Below are positions 50,058 to 59,786 of a stretch of 64,000 bases of DNA, one piece after another. The DNA comes from Yamagishiella unicocca (Eukaryota > Chlorophyta > Chlorophyceae > Chlamydomonadales > Volvocaceae): positions 124,001-188,000 of the forward strand of contig BDSL01000062.1 in assembly GCA_003116995.1 (NCBI GenBank), written 5' to 3'. Each line of letters begins with the position of its first letter. The stretch's first letter is position 1. A program made the translations under genes and the position numbers. Below the pieces are notes generated by a model that ran no database searches, was not told the DNA's origin, and worked only from the letters and a program-made list of their open reading frames with translations.

Positions 50058-51308
50058 GCCGTTGGCGTCGTCGTCCTTGGGCCAGCGATTGTGCAACTCC
50101 AGCAGCGCAAGGCTGCGGTCCAGCGCCGCCACCCGCCTGTCGATCACGACCTGGCGGGCGGACGCGCCGTCGGCAGACAGGTTGTACGGCATCCGGGACG
50201 CACGGAGCGAGATGGCTTCCGATGCCGGCGGCGACGGCGGCGGCGGCAGCGGCGGCAGCGGCGGCAGCGGCGGCAGCGGCGGCGGCGGCGGCAGCGGCAT
50301 GGCGCCGCCGCGGCGGCGGCTCCATCGGACCGCCTCCGCCGCCGCTGCGAACGGCAGTGACGGCCGCCACGACGATGAGGAGCTGGCGGCCGACGGCGGC
50401 GGCGGCGGCGGCCTGCCGTCGCCGCTGGCCACATTGACGTTCGCACTGAGCCTGCATCCGTCACGCTCGTACTCGCACTCCCACCACCCCCACCAACCCC
50501 ACCACCCCCACCAACCCCACCAACCCCACCACCCCCACCACCCCCACCACCCCCACCACCCCCACCAACCCCACCAACTCCACCAACCCCACCACCCCCA
50601 CCACCTCCTTAGCCACCCCCACCAGCACGGCCTGACGTCCCAAACGAGCCGACTCTCCCACGACGCCAGCCCCGTGCTGATGGACCCTCGTCGGCCGGTC
50701 CTTACCCCGCCTACCCTCCACAGCCACTCCATGTTCCTGACCCCTTCAGTGGACGCCCGCAACAGCTTCCAAACCGCCGGCGGCGGCGACGGCGACGGCG
50801 GCGACGGCGGCAGCGGTGGCGGCGGCGGCGGCAGCGCCGGCCTCCGCCGGGCTGGTCTGGGCCGCTCCGCCAGCATTGACGTCCGCAGCACCCTGGCTCA
50901 GGCCTTCGTACGGCAATCCACCTTCATGTCCACCTCCACCATTGGCGGCGGCGGCGGCGGAGGCGGCGGCGGAGGGGGAGGCGGAGGCGGAGGCGGAGGC
51001 TTGTCGTCGTCACAGCCGCCGCCCAGCCGCGCAATCGCATTCGCCACCTCACTCCGCACTGCGCCGCACGCCGCGTCGGCACTGCTGGGCGGCGGCGCGG
51101 CGCGAGGCGGCGGAGGCGGCGGCGGCGCCGCCGCCGCCTCCCGCCGCTCCATCCGGCGCAACGCCAGCTTCCAGGTACGGACGCTGTCCAGTGTCGTACC
51201 CACCATTCCGCCGGCGCTGGTCAGTGTGGACCAGGCGGTGCTGCGGGCGCCCCGGCTGGGAGCCAACGCAGGGTCATCTCCCAGCAGGGACGACAGCGCT
51301 GGGGCCGT

Positions 51309-51346
<38 letters not shown>

Positions 51347-54300
51347 GGCACCCGCCTTTCGGGGCCGCCGAGTGACCGCGCCCGCCAGCCTGCATCAGGC
51401 GACTCTGGTGGCGGAGGAGGCGGCGGAGGCGGAGGCAGAGGCGGAGGCGGAGGCGGTGCGACCAGTGGTGGTGGTGCGGGCCTGGGGCCGAGGCCTGGGA
51501 GGCGGAGGCGCCGCCACCACCGAATCGGCCGGCGCGGTTCCGGAGCTCCTCACTGACGTTCTCGTCTCGCCCTTCGGCTCGCCGCACTCGGCGCCGACGG
51601 CCGCCGCCACCAGATTAATGGCGGCGGCGGCGGCGGCGCGGGGGGGGCCAGCGGCGGCGGTGGGGGGGGCCCCGGCGGCGGCTCCGTCGTCGCTCGGAAG
51701 GGTTGAGGCCGGTGGCGTAGCTTCTGCCTTTGCTGCTGCCGCTGCCGCTGCCGCTGGCGGAGGGGCAGGGTGGCACCAGGAGGCGATGCAAACGGACAAG
51801 ACGGGGATGGCTGCACTCACGCCAGAGTCGAGGCTGCCAGCGTCGCACCGAGACTCGACCGCATTGCGTACGACAGCAGCGGCGGTTTCGGAGGCAGCGG
51901 CGGTTTCGTCGGAGGCAGCGGTGGATCTTGGAGCGGGCATCTCCGCGCATCGCAGCTGCAGCTGCAGCGGTGGTGGAGGTGGAGGTGGAGGCGATGCTGC
52001 TGCTGTGGACGGGGGGGAGGAGGAGGTGCTGGTTTCGGAGCAGCGGCGCGCGATGGCTGCGGAGACGGCTGCGGCACATGAACTGACGCGATCACGGTCG
52101 AACCAGCGGCAGCAGCAAGGCGGGGGCGTGCAGGAGCAGCGGCAGCGGGGGGCCGGGAGGCTGCTGGATGGCGGTGCTGACGAGGACGAAGAGGAGCAGG
52201 CGGAGGAGGAGGGGGAGGAGGAGGAGTGCTGGCATGAGGTGTGGGCGACTGGGGCTGTGGACCCGGTAACACGGCATCCAGTTATCGTGCTGTCTCAGGT
52301 GCGCGTGGGAGGGTAGGGGGCTGGAGGGGGGAAGAGGGGGCGGAAGGGCAGGGGCCTGGAGGGGAGTGGCATGAAAAGCGTTGACGCGACGAGGACAGGA
52401 TGATTGGCGCATGGTCGGGGGGGAGGGGAGAGGGGGCCGCAAGGGCAGGGGGCGGACAGGGGAAGAGGGGGCTGGGAGGGGGGTGGGGGTGGAGGGGGGA
52501 AGAAGGGGCTGGAGGGGTCTGGAGGTAGGGGAAAGGAGATGATGGGGGAGGGGGGAGGGGGGAGGAGGCCCGTGTACATGGCATAGGAGGAGGGGGAAAA
52601 GCGGGGGAGGGGAAAGAGGCGAGGAAGCTAGGGGGCTAGGCAGACGGGCAAGTGTTCGTGGTCGGCGGTGTTTAGGTAGAGCGCCACCGCACCTCCGTAC
52701 ACCCAGGGTGCCTCTGGAGTTCCCGCCTTGGAGGCCCGCCCTGGAGTCCTCCCCCTGGGGGCCCGCCCCTGGAGGGCCGCCCCTGGAGAACTCCCCCTGG
52801 GTCTTTCCCCTGGAATTTCCCCCCCTTGGAGGGCCCCGACTGAGACCCCTTTCCCCGCTGCCCCGACCCGGCCCGTCCCCACAGACTGATGTGACGGCCA
52901 AGGTGGTGGCGGAGTGGCATCTGGCGCAAGTAGGGTTTGTGTGTGTATGTGTGTGGGTGGGGTGGTAGCGAGAAGACCCATGGGTCGGCTCGGAACCCCT
53001 CTGTGTGTGTGTGGGGGGGGGGTATCCGGGGACACGGCACATAGTCAACCGTCAACGTCAAGTTCTGTTGTCCAACTTGCAACGCCCGAATACTAATCGT
53101 CGGCTAGCTTCTGCCCTCCACCTCTCCTGCGTCGTGTAACCTGGTCTTCTCGGCCCCCAACCCCACCACCTTTCCTTACCGACTACGTTGCCTTATCACC
53201 TTACGCTACGATTCAGCAGCCCCTCCGCTCCGTCTACTCGCCTCCCTTCTCTTCTGGACCGCCATCTTCACCGCCTTGCTTTGTCGGCCGTGGATTCGCG
53301 GATTCTCTTTAAAACCCCACCCCCGGCCATCTCCCCCTCCGTGGATTCGCGGATTATCCTTTATCCCTCCTTCCCGCCCCCCCGACCCATGGGTCAGGTG
53401 ATGGAGGCGGAGCACCGGCTGCTGGAGCAGCTCTTCCCGCGCCACATCCTGCAGTACATGGCGGAGGAGTGGACCAGCAAGGCGTTCAGGCAGCGCACGG
53501 CGGCGGCGGCGGCTGAGCGACCCGTGGTTCGCGACTGCAACGCGCTGTCCACCTGGCACCCGCAGGTGTGTGTATGTTTGGGGGAGTTACAATAATAGGG
53601 GGGACGTGTATGAGAGGAAGCCCGTGTACGGAAGAAACCGTTTAGCGCAGACGTTCCGAGATGCATGCTGGAGAATCTGGGTGAGAAAAGTGAAATCGGA
53701 GGTCGTACGTCGATGTGTGCGGGGGGGAGGTACCGGTATGAGAGGAGACCCGTGGGTCGGCACTGAACAGGGAAACCGATTAGGAAACGTGGGAGCCGAG
53801 TGGGGGCGGGGAGAGCATGGAGGCGGGGCGCCGTGTCCTTGACGCTTGAGGAGGAAGAACCGAAACTTGCGGGGATGTCCAGGAAACCCGGCTACACGAC
53901 ATAGGAAATGGGAGGGGGGCAACACCAGCCGCGACATCGCCACCCGCCGCTCCAGAACCGAGCAACGCCCCTTGTCGTACATCTAGGCGCGTCCTGTTCT
54001 GGCCCAGCCATATTATCCTCTCAATTGGAGTGTTTCTCAAGGACCTTCCCCCCTAGTCGGTTTTACTACCAGTATCTCCTCCGCGCCCGTGCTAACCTGG
54101 TTGCTTGCGTGTATTGCCCCTCTCCCCCCCCGCACCGCCCCCCGGGAGGTCAGGTCACCTTGCTGTTTGGCGACATCAAAGGTACGGGGGGGGGGGCGAA
54201 AGGGGGGGGGCGGGTCTCGCTCGCGGAGGGGCGGATGGAGGGGCGGAGGGACAGAGGCGGGGAGAGGGGCGGAGGGACAGAGGCGGGGAGAGGGGCGGAG

Positions 54301-57300
54301 GGACAGAGGCGGGGAGAGGGGCGGAGGGACAGAGGCGGGGAGAGGGGCGGAGGGACAGAGGCGGGGAGAGGGGCGGAGGGACAGAGGCGGGGAGAGGGGC
54401 GGAGGGACAGAGGCGGGGAGAGGGGCAGAGGGACAGAGGCGGGGAGAGGGGCGGAGGGACAGAGGCGGGGAGAGGGGCGGAGGGACAGAGGCGGGGAGAG
54501 GGGCGGAGGGACAGAGGCGGGGAGAGGGGCGGAGGGACAGAGGCGGGGAGAGGGGCGGAGGGACAGAGGCGGGGAGAGGGGCGGAGGGACAGAGGCGGGG
54601 AGAGGGGCGGAGGGAGGGGTGAAGCGATGCCGCTGCGGGAGTTGGGGGTTGGGGGTTGGGGGTTGGGGGTTGGGGGAGGGGGAGGGGGAGGGGGAGGGGG
54701 CCGGACCCTCCCCACTGGCGTCGGGCCCCAGAGGGCAGCTGGGAGAGATCCGTCCGTCGATCCGACGATCCGCACCCCCAACCCCCAACTTACAACAACC
54801 AGGAAACGCGTCCACCATCTTAAACGGGCGGGATCAGGGCCGGATCGAAACCCTAGAGCCCTAATACCCCAGTCCGGCCGCGCCCGCCCCTCCCTGCCCC
54901 GCTAGTGCCTACTCTCATTCTCACCCCATAGTCCCCATCAGCCGCACCCCCCCCCATCTCCCCCGGTCCTAATGGCCCCCCCCCATCTCCCCGGTTTCCT
55001 ACTCCGCTTCCTAGTCCACGCGCTTTCCTTACCCTACCCCATCTCCTCCATCCGCTGGCCAAACCCCACCCCCCCCTTCCCTGTAACCCCCCCTTCCCTG
55101 TAAACCCCCCCCCTTCCCTGTAACCCCCTCCCCCTCCCTCCCCCCCAGGCTTCACCCCCATGTGCAAGGAGGTGGAGCCCCGGGCCGTCATGTCCATGCT
55201 CAACGATCTGTACTCCCGGTACGACAAGATGCTGGACCAGTTCGGAGTGTTCAAGGTGGAGACCATCGGCGACTGCTACTTCGTTGCCGGCGGCCTCATC
55301 ACGGAGGACGAGGACGGCATGGCGGCGGTCCGGGGCGAGGGGGCGCGGAAGGACCCGCTGCACGCGTACAAGGTGTTTGCATTTGCGAAGGTACCCCACG
55401 GCTGCGAGGCGCGGGAGACGCAGGGGGTGGGGGGGGGGCTGGGGGGGGTGGGGGGACTGCGGGGGATGTATAAAAACCGTTTTACGCAACGGGACAGGAT
55501 AGTTGGCGCATAATCGTCGGACACCTAGTTTGTGGGCGCATGCTGGAGCACTGGAACTGACTACCGGCAAACCTGTGGAGGCGGCCTGTCGGGGCTGCGG
55601 GGGGGGGGGAAGAACCGGTTGCACGGCATAGGAGGCGGAGGGCAGGGGGAAGGGGGGCCGAGGGGGTGATGCCCAGTGCGAGGGGGTGATGCCACCCTCG
55701 CCTCTATTGGTTCTCAGCCTACTCCCACCCCTCCCCACCCCTCCCCACCCGCCGCCGATTTAGCTTAGCCGCCGAAGGTCGACATACGACCTCCGACTTT
55801 CGTTTCCTCAACCAAGTTCTCCAGCATGCATGCATCTCGAAACTTCGGTCCTAAACGGTGTTCCTGTCGTCCACGGGTTCTCCTTGCAATTCCTCCCCAA
55901 CCCTTTCCGCTTCAACCCCTCCCAAAACCCCCAATTCCCAACCCCCAACCCCCAACCCCCCAACCCCCCAGGCCATGCTAGCCGCCGCCAAGGAGGTCCC
56001 CATGCCCACCACTGGGGAGCCGGTGCAGATCCGTGTGGGCATACACACGGGCCCGGTGGTTAGCGGCATCGCGGGCACACGCATGCCGCGGTTCTGTCTC
56101 TTCGGTGAGGACGGGGGCGAGGGGGAGGAGGGGGGGGGCTGCAAGGACAAGGAAAACCCGCGGGGGGGAGGGGGAGGAGGGGGAGGAGGAGGGGGGGGGG
56201 AGCAAACCCAAGTTGGTAATGCCCAGCCAGGCGCCTAACCAGATACGAGGCCGTAGTGTACAGCATTGGGGTGTCGAGAGGTGCGGAAGATGTAACCCGG
56301 GGTTGGCTCGCTGCTGGTTCGCAGTGTCGGAGGAGGGGGGGGCATAAAAACCGGTTAGACGACATGCATGGGTGTGGGGGGGAGAGGTTTGGGTGGCTGT
56401 GGGGGAGAGAGGGGAGGTCGAGGACCCCCGGGATCGAATGCAGGCGCGCTGAGCTGCTGTACGGCTGCGGTTGGTTACACGGGCTGCAGTTGGTTGCTCG
56501 GGCTGGTCGTGCGAGGGCACACTCGCACACCGACCTGCCGACCCACGGGTCTGTTCCCTCCCCTCCTCTCCTTCTCCTCTTCTCCCCCCCCCCCCGCACA
56601 GGCGACACCGTCAACACCGCCTCCCGCATGGAGAGTACCGGCGAGCCCGGGGCCATCCACGCATCGGAGGCCACCCGGCAGCTGCTACGCGACGAGGGCT
56701 GGGTGGCCACTGCTGGGGTGGAGGTGAAGGGCAAGGGGCTGATGCAGGTGCGAGGGGGGGGGCGGGGAAGGGGGTTTGAGGCAGCTTGGGGCTGCTGGGG
56801 GGGAGGGAGGGGTAACGGGTTTAGGGTTTCGGTGTTGCGGTGGCTTCGGGGGCCACGCCCTCCTTTCCTCGCGTCTCGCCTCACCATGTCCCACTCCGCC
56901 AACACGTTCCTAGCTCTCCGCAATCCACACGCAACGGCACATTAGTCTGTCTCTTTTCCTCTACCAGACCGCCGACGGGCCACCTCCACAGGCTTCTCGG
57001 TATCCAATTCCACTGCCCCAGCACGCGCCCGCAACCAGGCGTCCGACGACTATGCGCCAGCTAGCCTATCCATGTCGTGTAACCGGGTCCTGAAGCCGCC
57101 CCCCTCCCCACGCACCGACGCGAACTCATTCTGGTCACCATTGACGCAAACCCATTCTGGTCACCATACTCCCTTAACGCGCCTGAGTCCGCAGTTAGTC
57201 TCCAGTTGTCAAACCAAACCAAACCAAACCAAACCAAGTTTCCTCCGCAAACCCGGACGCGTGTCCCAAACTATCCGCCGGCCACTTGACCACCTCCGTC

Positions 57301-57744
57301 TCCTACGTCGTGTAACCGGGCCTCTCCCCGCCCCCGCCCGGCTCCCTACGGGTGTCCCCTCACTCGCCTCCCCCCCCACCGCCCCCATGCGCCCACAAAC
57401 TAGGTGTCCGCCGACCATGCGCCAACTATCATGTCCTCCTCGCGTCAAACGCTTCTCATGCCCACGCACCCCCCGCTCCCTCCCCCCCTCCCCTTCCCCT
57501 GTCCTTTTCGCGTCAAACGGTTCTCATGCCCACCCACCCCCCCGCCCCCTCCCCCCCTCCCCCTCCCCCTCCCTGTCCGGTGCTTCAGACGTATCTGTGG
57601 CGTCAGCCGGACGCCTCAGATCTGCCCCCCCTGGCAGCTGTGGGTGCAGCGCAGCTGGGGCCCTCAGGGGAGGACTCCGCTCCGGGCGGGGGGGGCACTG
57701 GCGGGGGCGCATACCACGCCGGCGGCGACAGCAACGGAGAGAAT
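50041..57744 (+). CDS. Guanylate cyclase (class III nucleotide cyclase), CYG-like
   Basis: Exons identified from 51405 on: to 52298, 52885-52929, 53398-53565, 54154-54181, 55149-55390, 55972-56104, 56602-56747 and 57589-57744. All introns are GT..AG and phases match. The catalytic domain has both metal-binding aspartates ([10 protein letters not shown] and [10 protein letters not shown]), the guanine-selecting Glu (KVETIGD) and Cys (RFCLFG), and the transition-state Asn and Arg (NTASRMES). It therefore should make cGMP from GTP and work as a dimer. Upstream is a PAS-like linker ([35 protein letters not shown]) and the signalling helix [19 protein letters not shown]. The N-terminal exon is His/Gly-rich, and its join to 51405 is unresolved. 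True start and stop are uncertain; transmembrane segments were not seen. Confidence 0.85.
50216..51375 (+). CDS. Cyclase N-terminal low-complexity exon
   Basis: Gly/Ser tract, [17 protein letters not shown], a [11 protein letters not shown] array (50470-50610), [20 protein letters not shown], poly-Gly, [16 protein letters not shown] and poly-Pro before a stop at 51373-51375. Codon use favours this strand after 50400. A GTACGG donor at 51174 or a frameshift could connect it to the next frame. The open frame extends back into the NAE1 fragment. Confidence 0.55.
51405..52298 (+). CDS. Cyclase exon with Ala-rich region and PAS-like start
   Basis: Possible acceptor GCATCAG at 51404. The frame carries Ala/Glu-rich sequence, [16 protein letters not shown], an acidic run and finally [23 protein letters not shown], then the GTGCGC donor. 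The end is confident; the start is not. Confidence 0.6.
52300..52880 (+). other. Cyclase intron with G-rich and C-rich tracts
   Basis: G-rich left half containing a family-2 motif (52370-52420); right half has repeated CCCCTGGA-type units. No exon seen. Confidence 0.7.
52885..52929 (+). CDS. Cyclase 15-codon linker exon
   Basis: CCCACAG|ACTGATGTG ... GCGCAA|GTAGGG encodes [15 protein letters not shown], phase 0 on both sides, bridging the PAS-like end and the signalling helix. Confidence 0.8.
53398..53565 (+). CDS. Cyclase signalling-helix exon
   Basis: 56 codons: [34 protein letters not shown] and [12 protein letters not shown]. This is the LLxQLFPxHxL helix that precedes cyclase domains. 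Confidence 0.85.
54154..54181 (+). CDS. Cyclase catalytic exon 1 (first metal Asp)
   Basis: 28 nt, VTLLFGDIK plus one base. The Gly codon is completed by the GC that opens 55149, giving FGDIKGFT. Confidence 0.85.
54241..54612. repeat. Minisatellite, 26-bp unit, about 14 copies, in cyclase intron
   Basis: The unit contains AGGGACAGAGGCGGGGAGAG. 26 is not a multiple of three, so all frames read [24 protein letters not shown] repeats. It lies in the intron that splits the first metal-Asp motif. Confidence 0.95.
54643..54700. repeat. GGGGGTT and GGGGGA repeats
   Basis: Four GGGGGTT units followed by GGGGGA units. A G-quadruplex-prone tract, still in the cyclase intron. Confidence 0.9.
55149..55390 (+). 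CDS. Cyclase catalytic exon 2 (second metal Asp, guanine Glu)
   Basis: [57 protein letters not shown] and AYKVFAFAK. It contains a partly Gly/Glu-rich insertion ([12 protein letters not shown]). Confidence 0.9.
55972..56104 (+). CDS. Cyclase catalytic exon 3
   Basis: [45 protein letters not shown]. Contains the guanine-selecting Cys. Confidence 0.9.
56602..56747 (+). CDS. Cyclase catalytic exon 4
   Basis: [49 protein letters not shown]. Transition-state Asn/Arg intact. Confidence 0.9.
57589..57744 (+). CDS. Cyclase catalytic exon 5 and start of Gly-rich tail
   Basis: [20 protein letters not shown] completes the KGKGxMQTYLW motif. Then a Gly-rich stretch to GDSNGEN and a perfect GTGAGT donor. 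A possible last exon starts at 57914 (AACAG|AATGCGGAG) and stops at about 57967. Confidence 0.8.
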
Positions 57745-57830
57745 GTGAGTGGATCCCTCGGAGGCGGCTGTGGCGTGGGGGGGGGAGGGGCACGAGGGGG
57801 CGACAGGGGGGGCCCGTGGAGACGCGTGTG

Positions 57831-57890
57831 GCGGAGGACTTGGTGGGACGGTTGAAGGACTGGGTTCGAGTCCCAGCCCACGCAGGCCCC
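57831..57890 (+). other. tRNA-like segment with B box
   Basis: CTGGGTTCGAGTCCCAG forms a perfect five-pair T arm containing the pol III B box. The ends GCGTGTG and CCCACGC pair at six of seven positions. Only 60 nt separate the ends, and no anticodon arm or D stem is evident, so it is not a functional tRNA. A decayed tRNA or SINE head is possible. Confidence 0.3.
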
Positions 57891-58124
57891 ATGAAATGGC
57901 TGTGGCGGTAACAGAATGCGGAGCTGCTGCTGAGGCGCCGTGGGGGACATGGGTCAGTTCGCAGCTAGGCTCCATGGGTCAGTTCGCAGCTAGGCTAAGG
58001 GAGGCTGAGGGGGCAGCCGGCGTCTGGCGGAGCTGGCTTGGCGAGTCCCGAGGTGTGTTGCGAGGGGCGTTGCTGAACCGCCTTGGTGGGGGGGGGGGCA
58101 AGGGACGCTGCCATCAGAAAGAGA

Positions 58125-58260
58125 GGGGGCAGCAACGGCAGCAGCAACTGTCAGAGCATTGCGACTGTCACTGCCAGCAGAAGGTGCGGGGGCAGCAACG
58201 GCAGCAGCAACTGTCAGAGCATTGCGGCTGCCTCTGCCAGCAGAAGGAGCGGGGGCAGCA
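58125..58260 (+). repeat. 63-bp tandem repeat, 2.2 copies, possibly coding
   Basis: Period is exactly 21 codons. One frame reads RGGSNGSSNCQSIATVTASR, then RCGGSNGSSNCQSIAAASAS, and stops at about 58289. It could be a Ser/Gly-rich cyclase tail exon, but no proven splice connection exists. Confidence 0.6.
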
Positions 58261-58299
58261 GGGAAGCGAACGCAAGTATTCATTCCTAAGTAGGCAACG

Positions 58300-59160
58300 C
58301 CACGGCTTCCGAGGAGTGCCGGCAGCGCTGCTGAGGGGGCCGGGGGGGCCTCGATGTCGCAGTCGCGTGCCGTGCCGTACCATGCCGTGCCGTACCGTGT
58401 CATGGCGTGCCGTGTGACACCCGGGTGTGTATTCAGATGCTCTGAAGTATGAACGCATGTCTGCGCGTGCGGGGGGTTTCGAGAGGAAACTCGTAGGAAA
58501 CTCGGCACTTCCGAATAACGGAAATGCGACCAGGAAACGCGCGCGGTGTGTATGCGCGTGTGTGTATGTGTTTGTATGTATGTGTGTGTATGTGGGGGGA
58601 GGGGAGCTGCCTGCATGATGCCCTTAGCGCAGTGAAGCGGTGAAGCGGTGCAACGGCGATCACTAGCGGCTGCTGGGCGCCGCCTGCCGTGTGTTGTCAG
58701 CGCCTAGCTCGGAGGTAGCGGCTGTGTCGTCCTGATTCGCTAGTAAGGACGAGCAAGCCTGCGTGGGCCGACTCCTCGACATCAGCAGTATGGGAAACTA
58801 AGCGCCCGCCGTAGTGGCTCGGTACGCCGTCTCCGGCCCCCCGCACACGACGACCATGCGCCAACTATCCTGTCCCGTCGCGTAAACGGTTTTTCATGCC
58901 CCCCCCCTTGTACACGGGGGAAAACCCCTGGTACACGGGTTTTCCTCGGCCCCCTCCCCGCGGGTGTCGGCCACGGTCCGAGGGGCGGCGGCAGGTCGCG
59001 GACCCTGCTTGTCGCCAGGAGGGCGATCGGGAAGCGGGCTTTAGGAGAGAGGAGGGCAAAGAGACGGGCGGGAGGTTGGGAGAGGGGGAGAGAAATAGCG
59101 ACACGTCGACAGCCCATGCACCTACCTAGATGGTAGGCCTGCACGTGTCATCATTGTCCT
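58300..59160. other. No clear gene
   Basis: Contains CCGTGCCGTACC-type short repeats (58365-58410), GTGTATG repeats (58550-58600) and a minus-orientation family-2 motif at 58845-58902. Confidence 0.5.
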
Positions 59161-59162
59161 AG

Positions 59163-59408
59163 CGGCGCAAGAAGCGCCACAAGCTTCCGCGGCTGGTGTT
59201 GCTGGTGGCGGCGCTGGTGCTGCTGGTGGCGGCGCTGGTGTTGCTGGCGGCGGCGCTGGTGTTGCTGGTGGCGGCGCTGGTGTTGCTGGGGCCAGTGGTG
59301 GTTGGGCTCGAACGGGGTTTATTTCACCGCTGCTGCTTCACGGCGGAGGTAATGATGAATGGGTGTGTGGGCCATGCAACGATAAAGACGAAGACGAAAG
59401 AAGATTAA
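59163..59408 (+). CDS. Possible terminal exon with (LVLLVAA)n hydrophobic repeat
   Basis: A possible acceptor TCCTAG at 59162 is followed by RRKKRHKLPR, then four to five 21-bp units encoding LVLLVAA/LVLLAAA, then GPVVVGLERGLFHRCCFTAE and a TAA at 59406. A basic stretch next to a long hydrophobic run would suit a membrane helix. Alternatively the array is a non-coding 21-bp minisatellite. Confidence 0.3.
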   Translation, partial: RRKKRHKLPRLVLLVAALVLLVAALVLLAAALVLLVAALVLLGPVVVGLERGLFHRCCFTAEVMMNGCVGHATIKTKTKED

Positions 59409-59459
59409 CAGCTGCTACTGCTACTGCTGCTGCGGCTGCCCCGCTGGGGGCCTTCCTCT

Positions 59460-59572
59460 CCTCCATTGACATTGTGGCGGTGGTGGTGTGGTGGTGGCGG
59501 TGGTGGTGGTGGTGGTAGTGGATGTGGTGAAAAATGGCGGTGGTGGTGGTGGTGGTGGTGGTGGTGGTGGCG
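59460..59572. repeat. (GGT)n microsatellites
   Basis: Interrupted GGT/GGC arrays at 59475-59515 and 59538-59570. Confidence 0.9.
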
Positions 59573-59786
59573 ACTAGGATCAGGTTCATGATCACGGTGG
59601 GGGCCATCAGGCTGGGGATGAGGGGGCCGGGGCCATGGGGGCCACCAGCAATGCGAGCTTATGCTAACGCGGCAGCCTGAGTTGCTTGCTCTCTGGCCGC
59701 GTCGTATGGAGTGGCGGTTGAGTAATCGCCCCGCCAGGCCCCCAAAAGGCTGTTTGGGGGCGGCAGGGAGGGAAGCTGAGAGTAGG

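Noticed and set aside
50461..50891. Trp/Gly-rich (GWWGWW) minus-strand frame
   Set aside because: Antisense of the CACCACCCC array; plus-strand codon use fits coding better beyond 50400. Only 50041-50215 remains a genuine question on the minus strand.
54643..54700. Possible telomere-like repeat
   Set aside because: GGGGGTT/GGGGGA units do not match the algal TTTTAGGG telomere and lie inside an intron.
54105..54905. Overlapping long frames on both strands (Gly/Arg-rich or Pro/Ser-rich)
   Set aside because: Products of the 26-bp minisatellite inside a cyclase intron.
57831..57890. Functional tRNA gene
   Set aside because: The acceptor and T arms pair, but there is no room for D and anticodon arms. 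Kept only as a tRNA-like segment.
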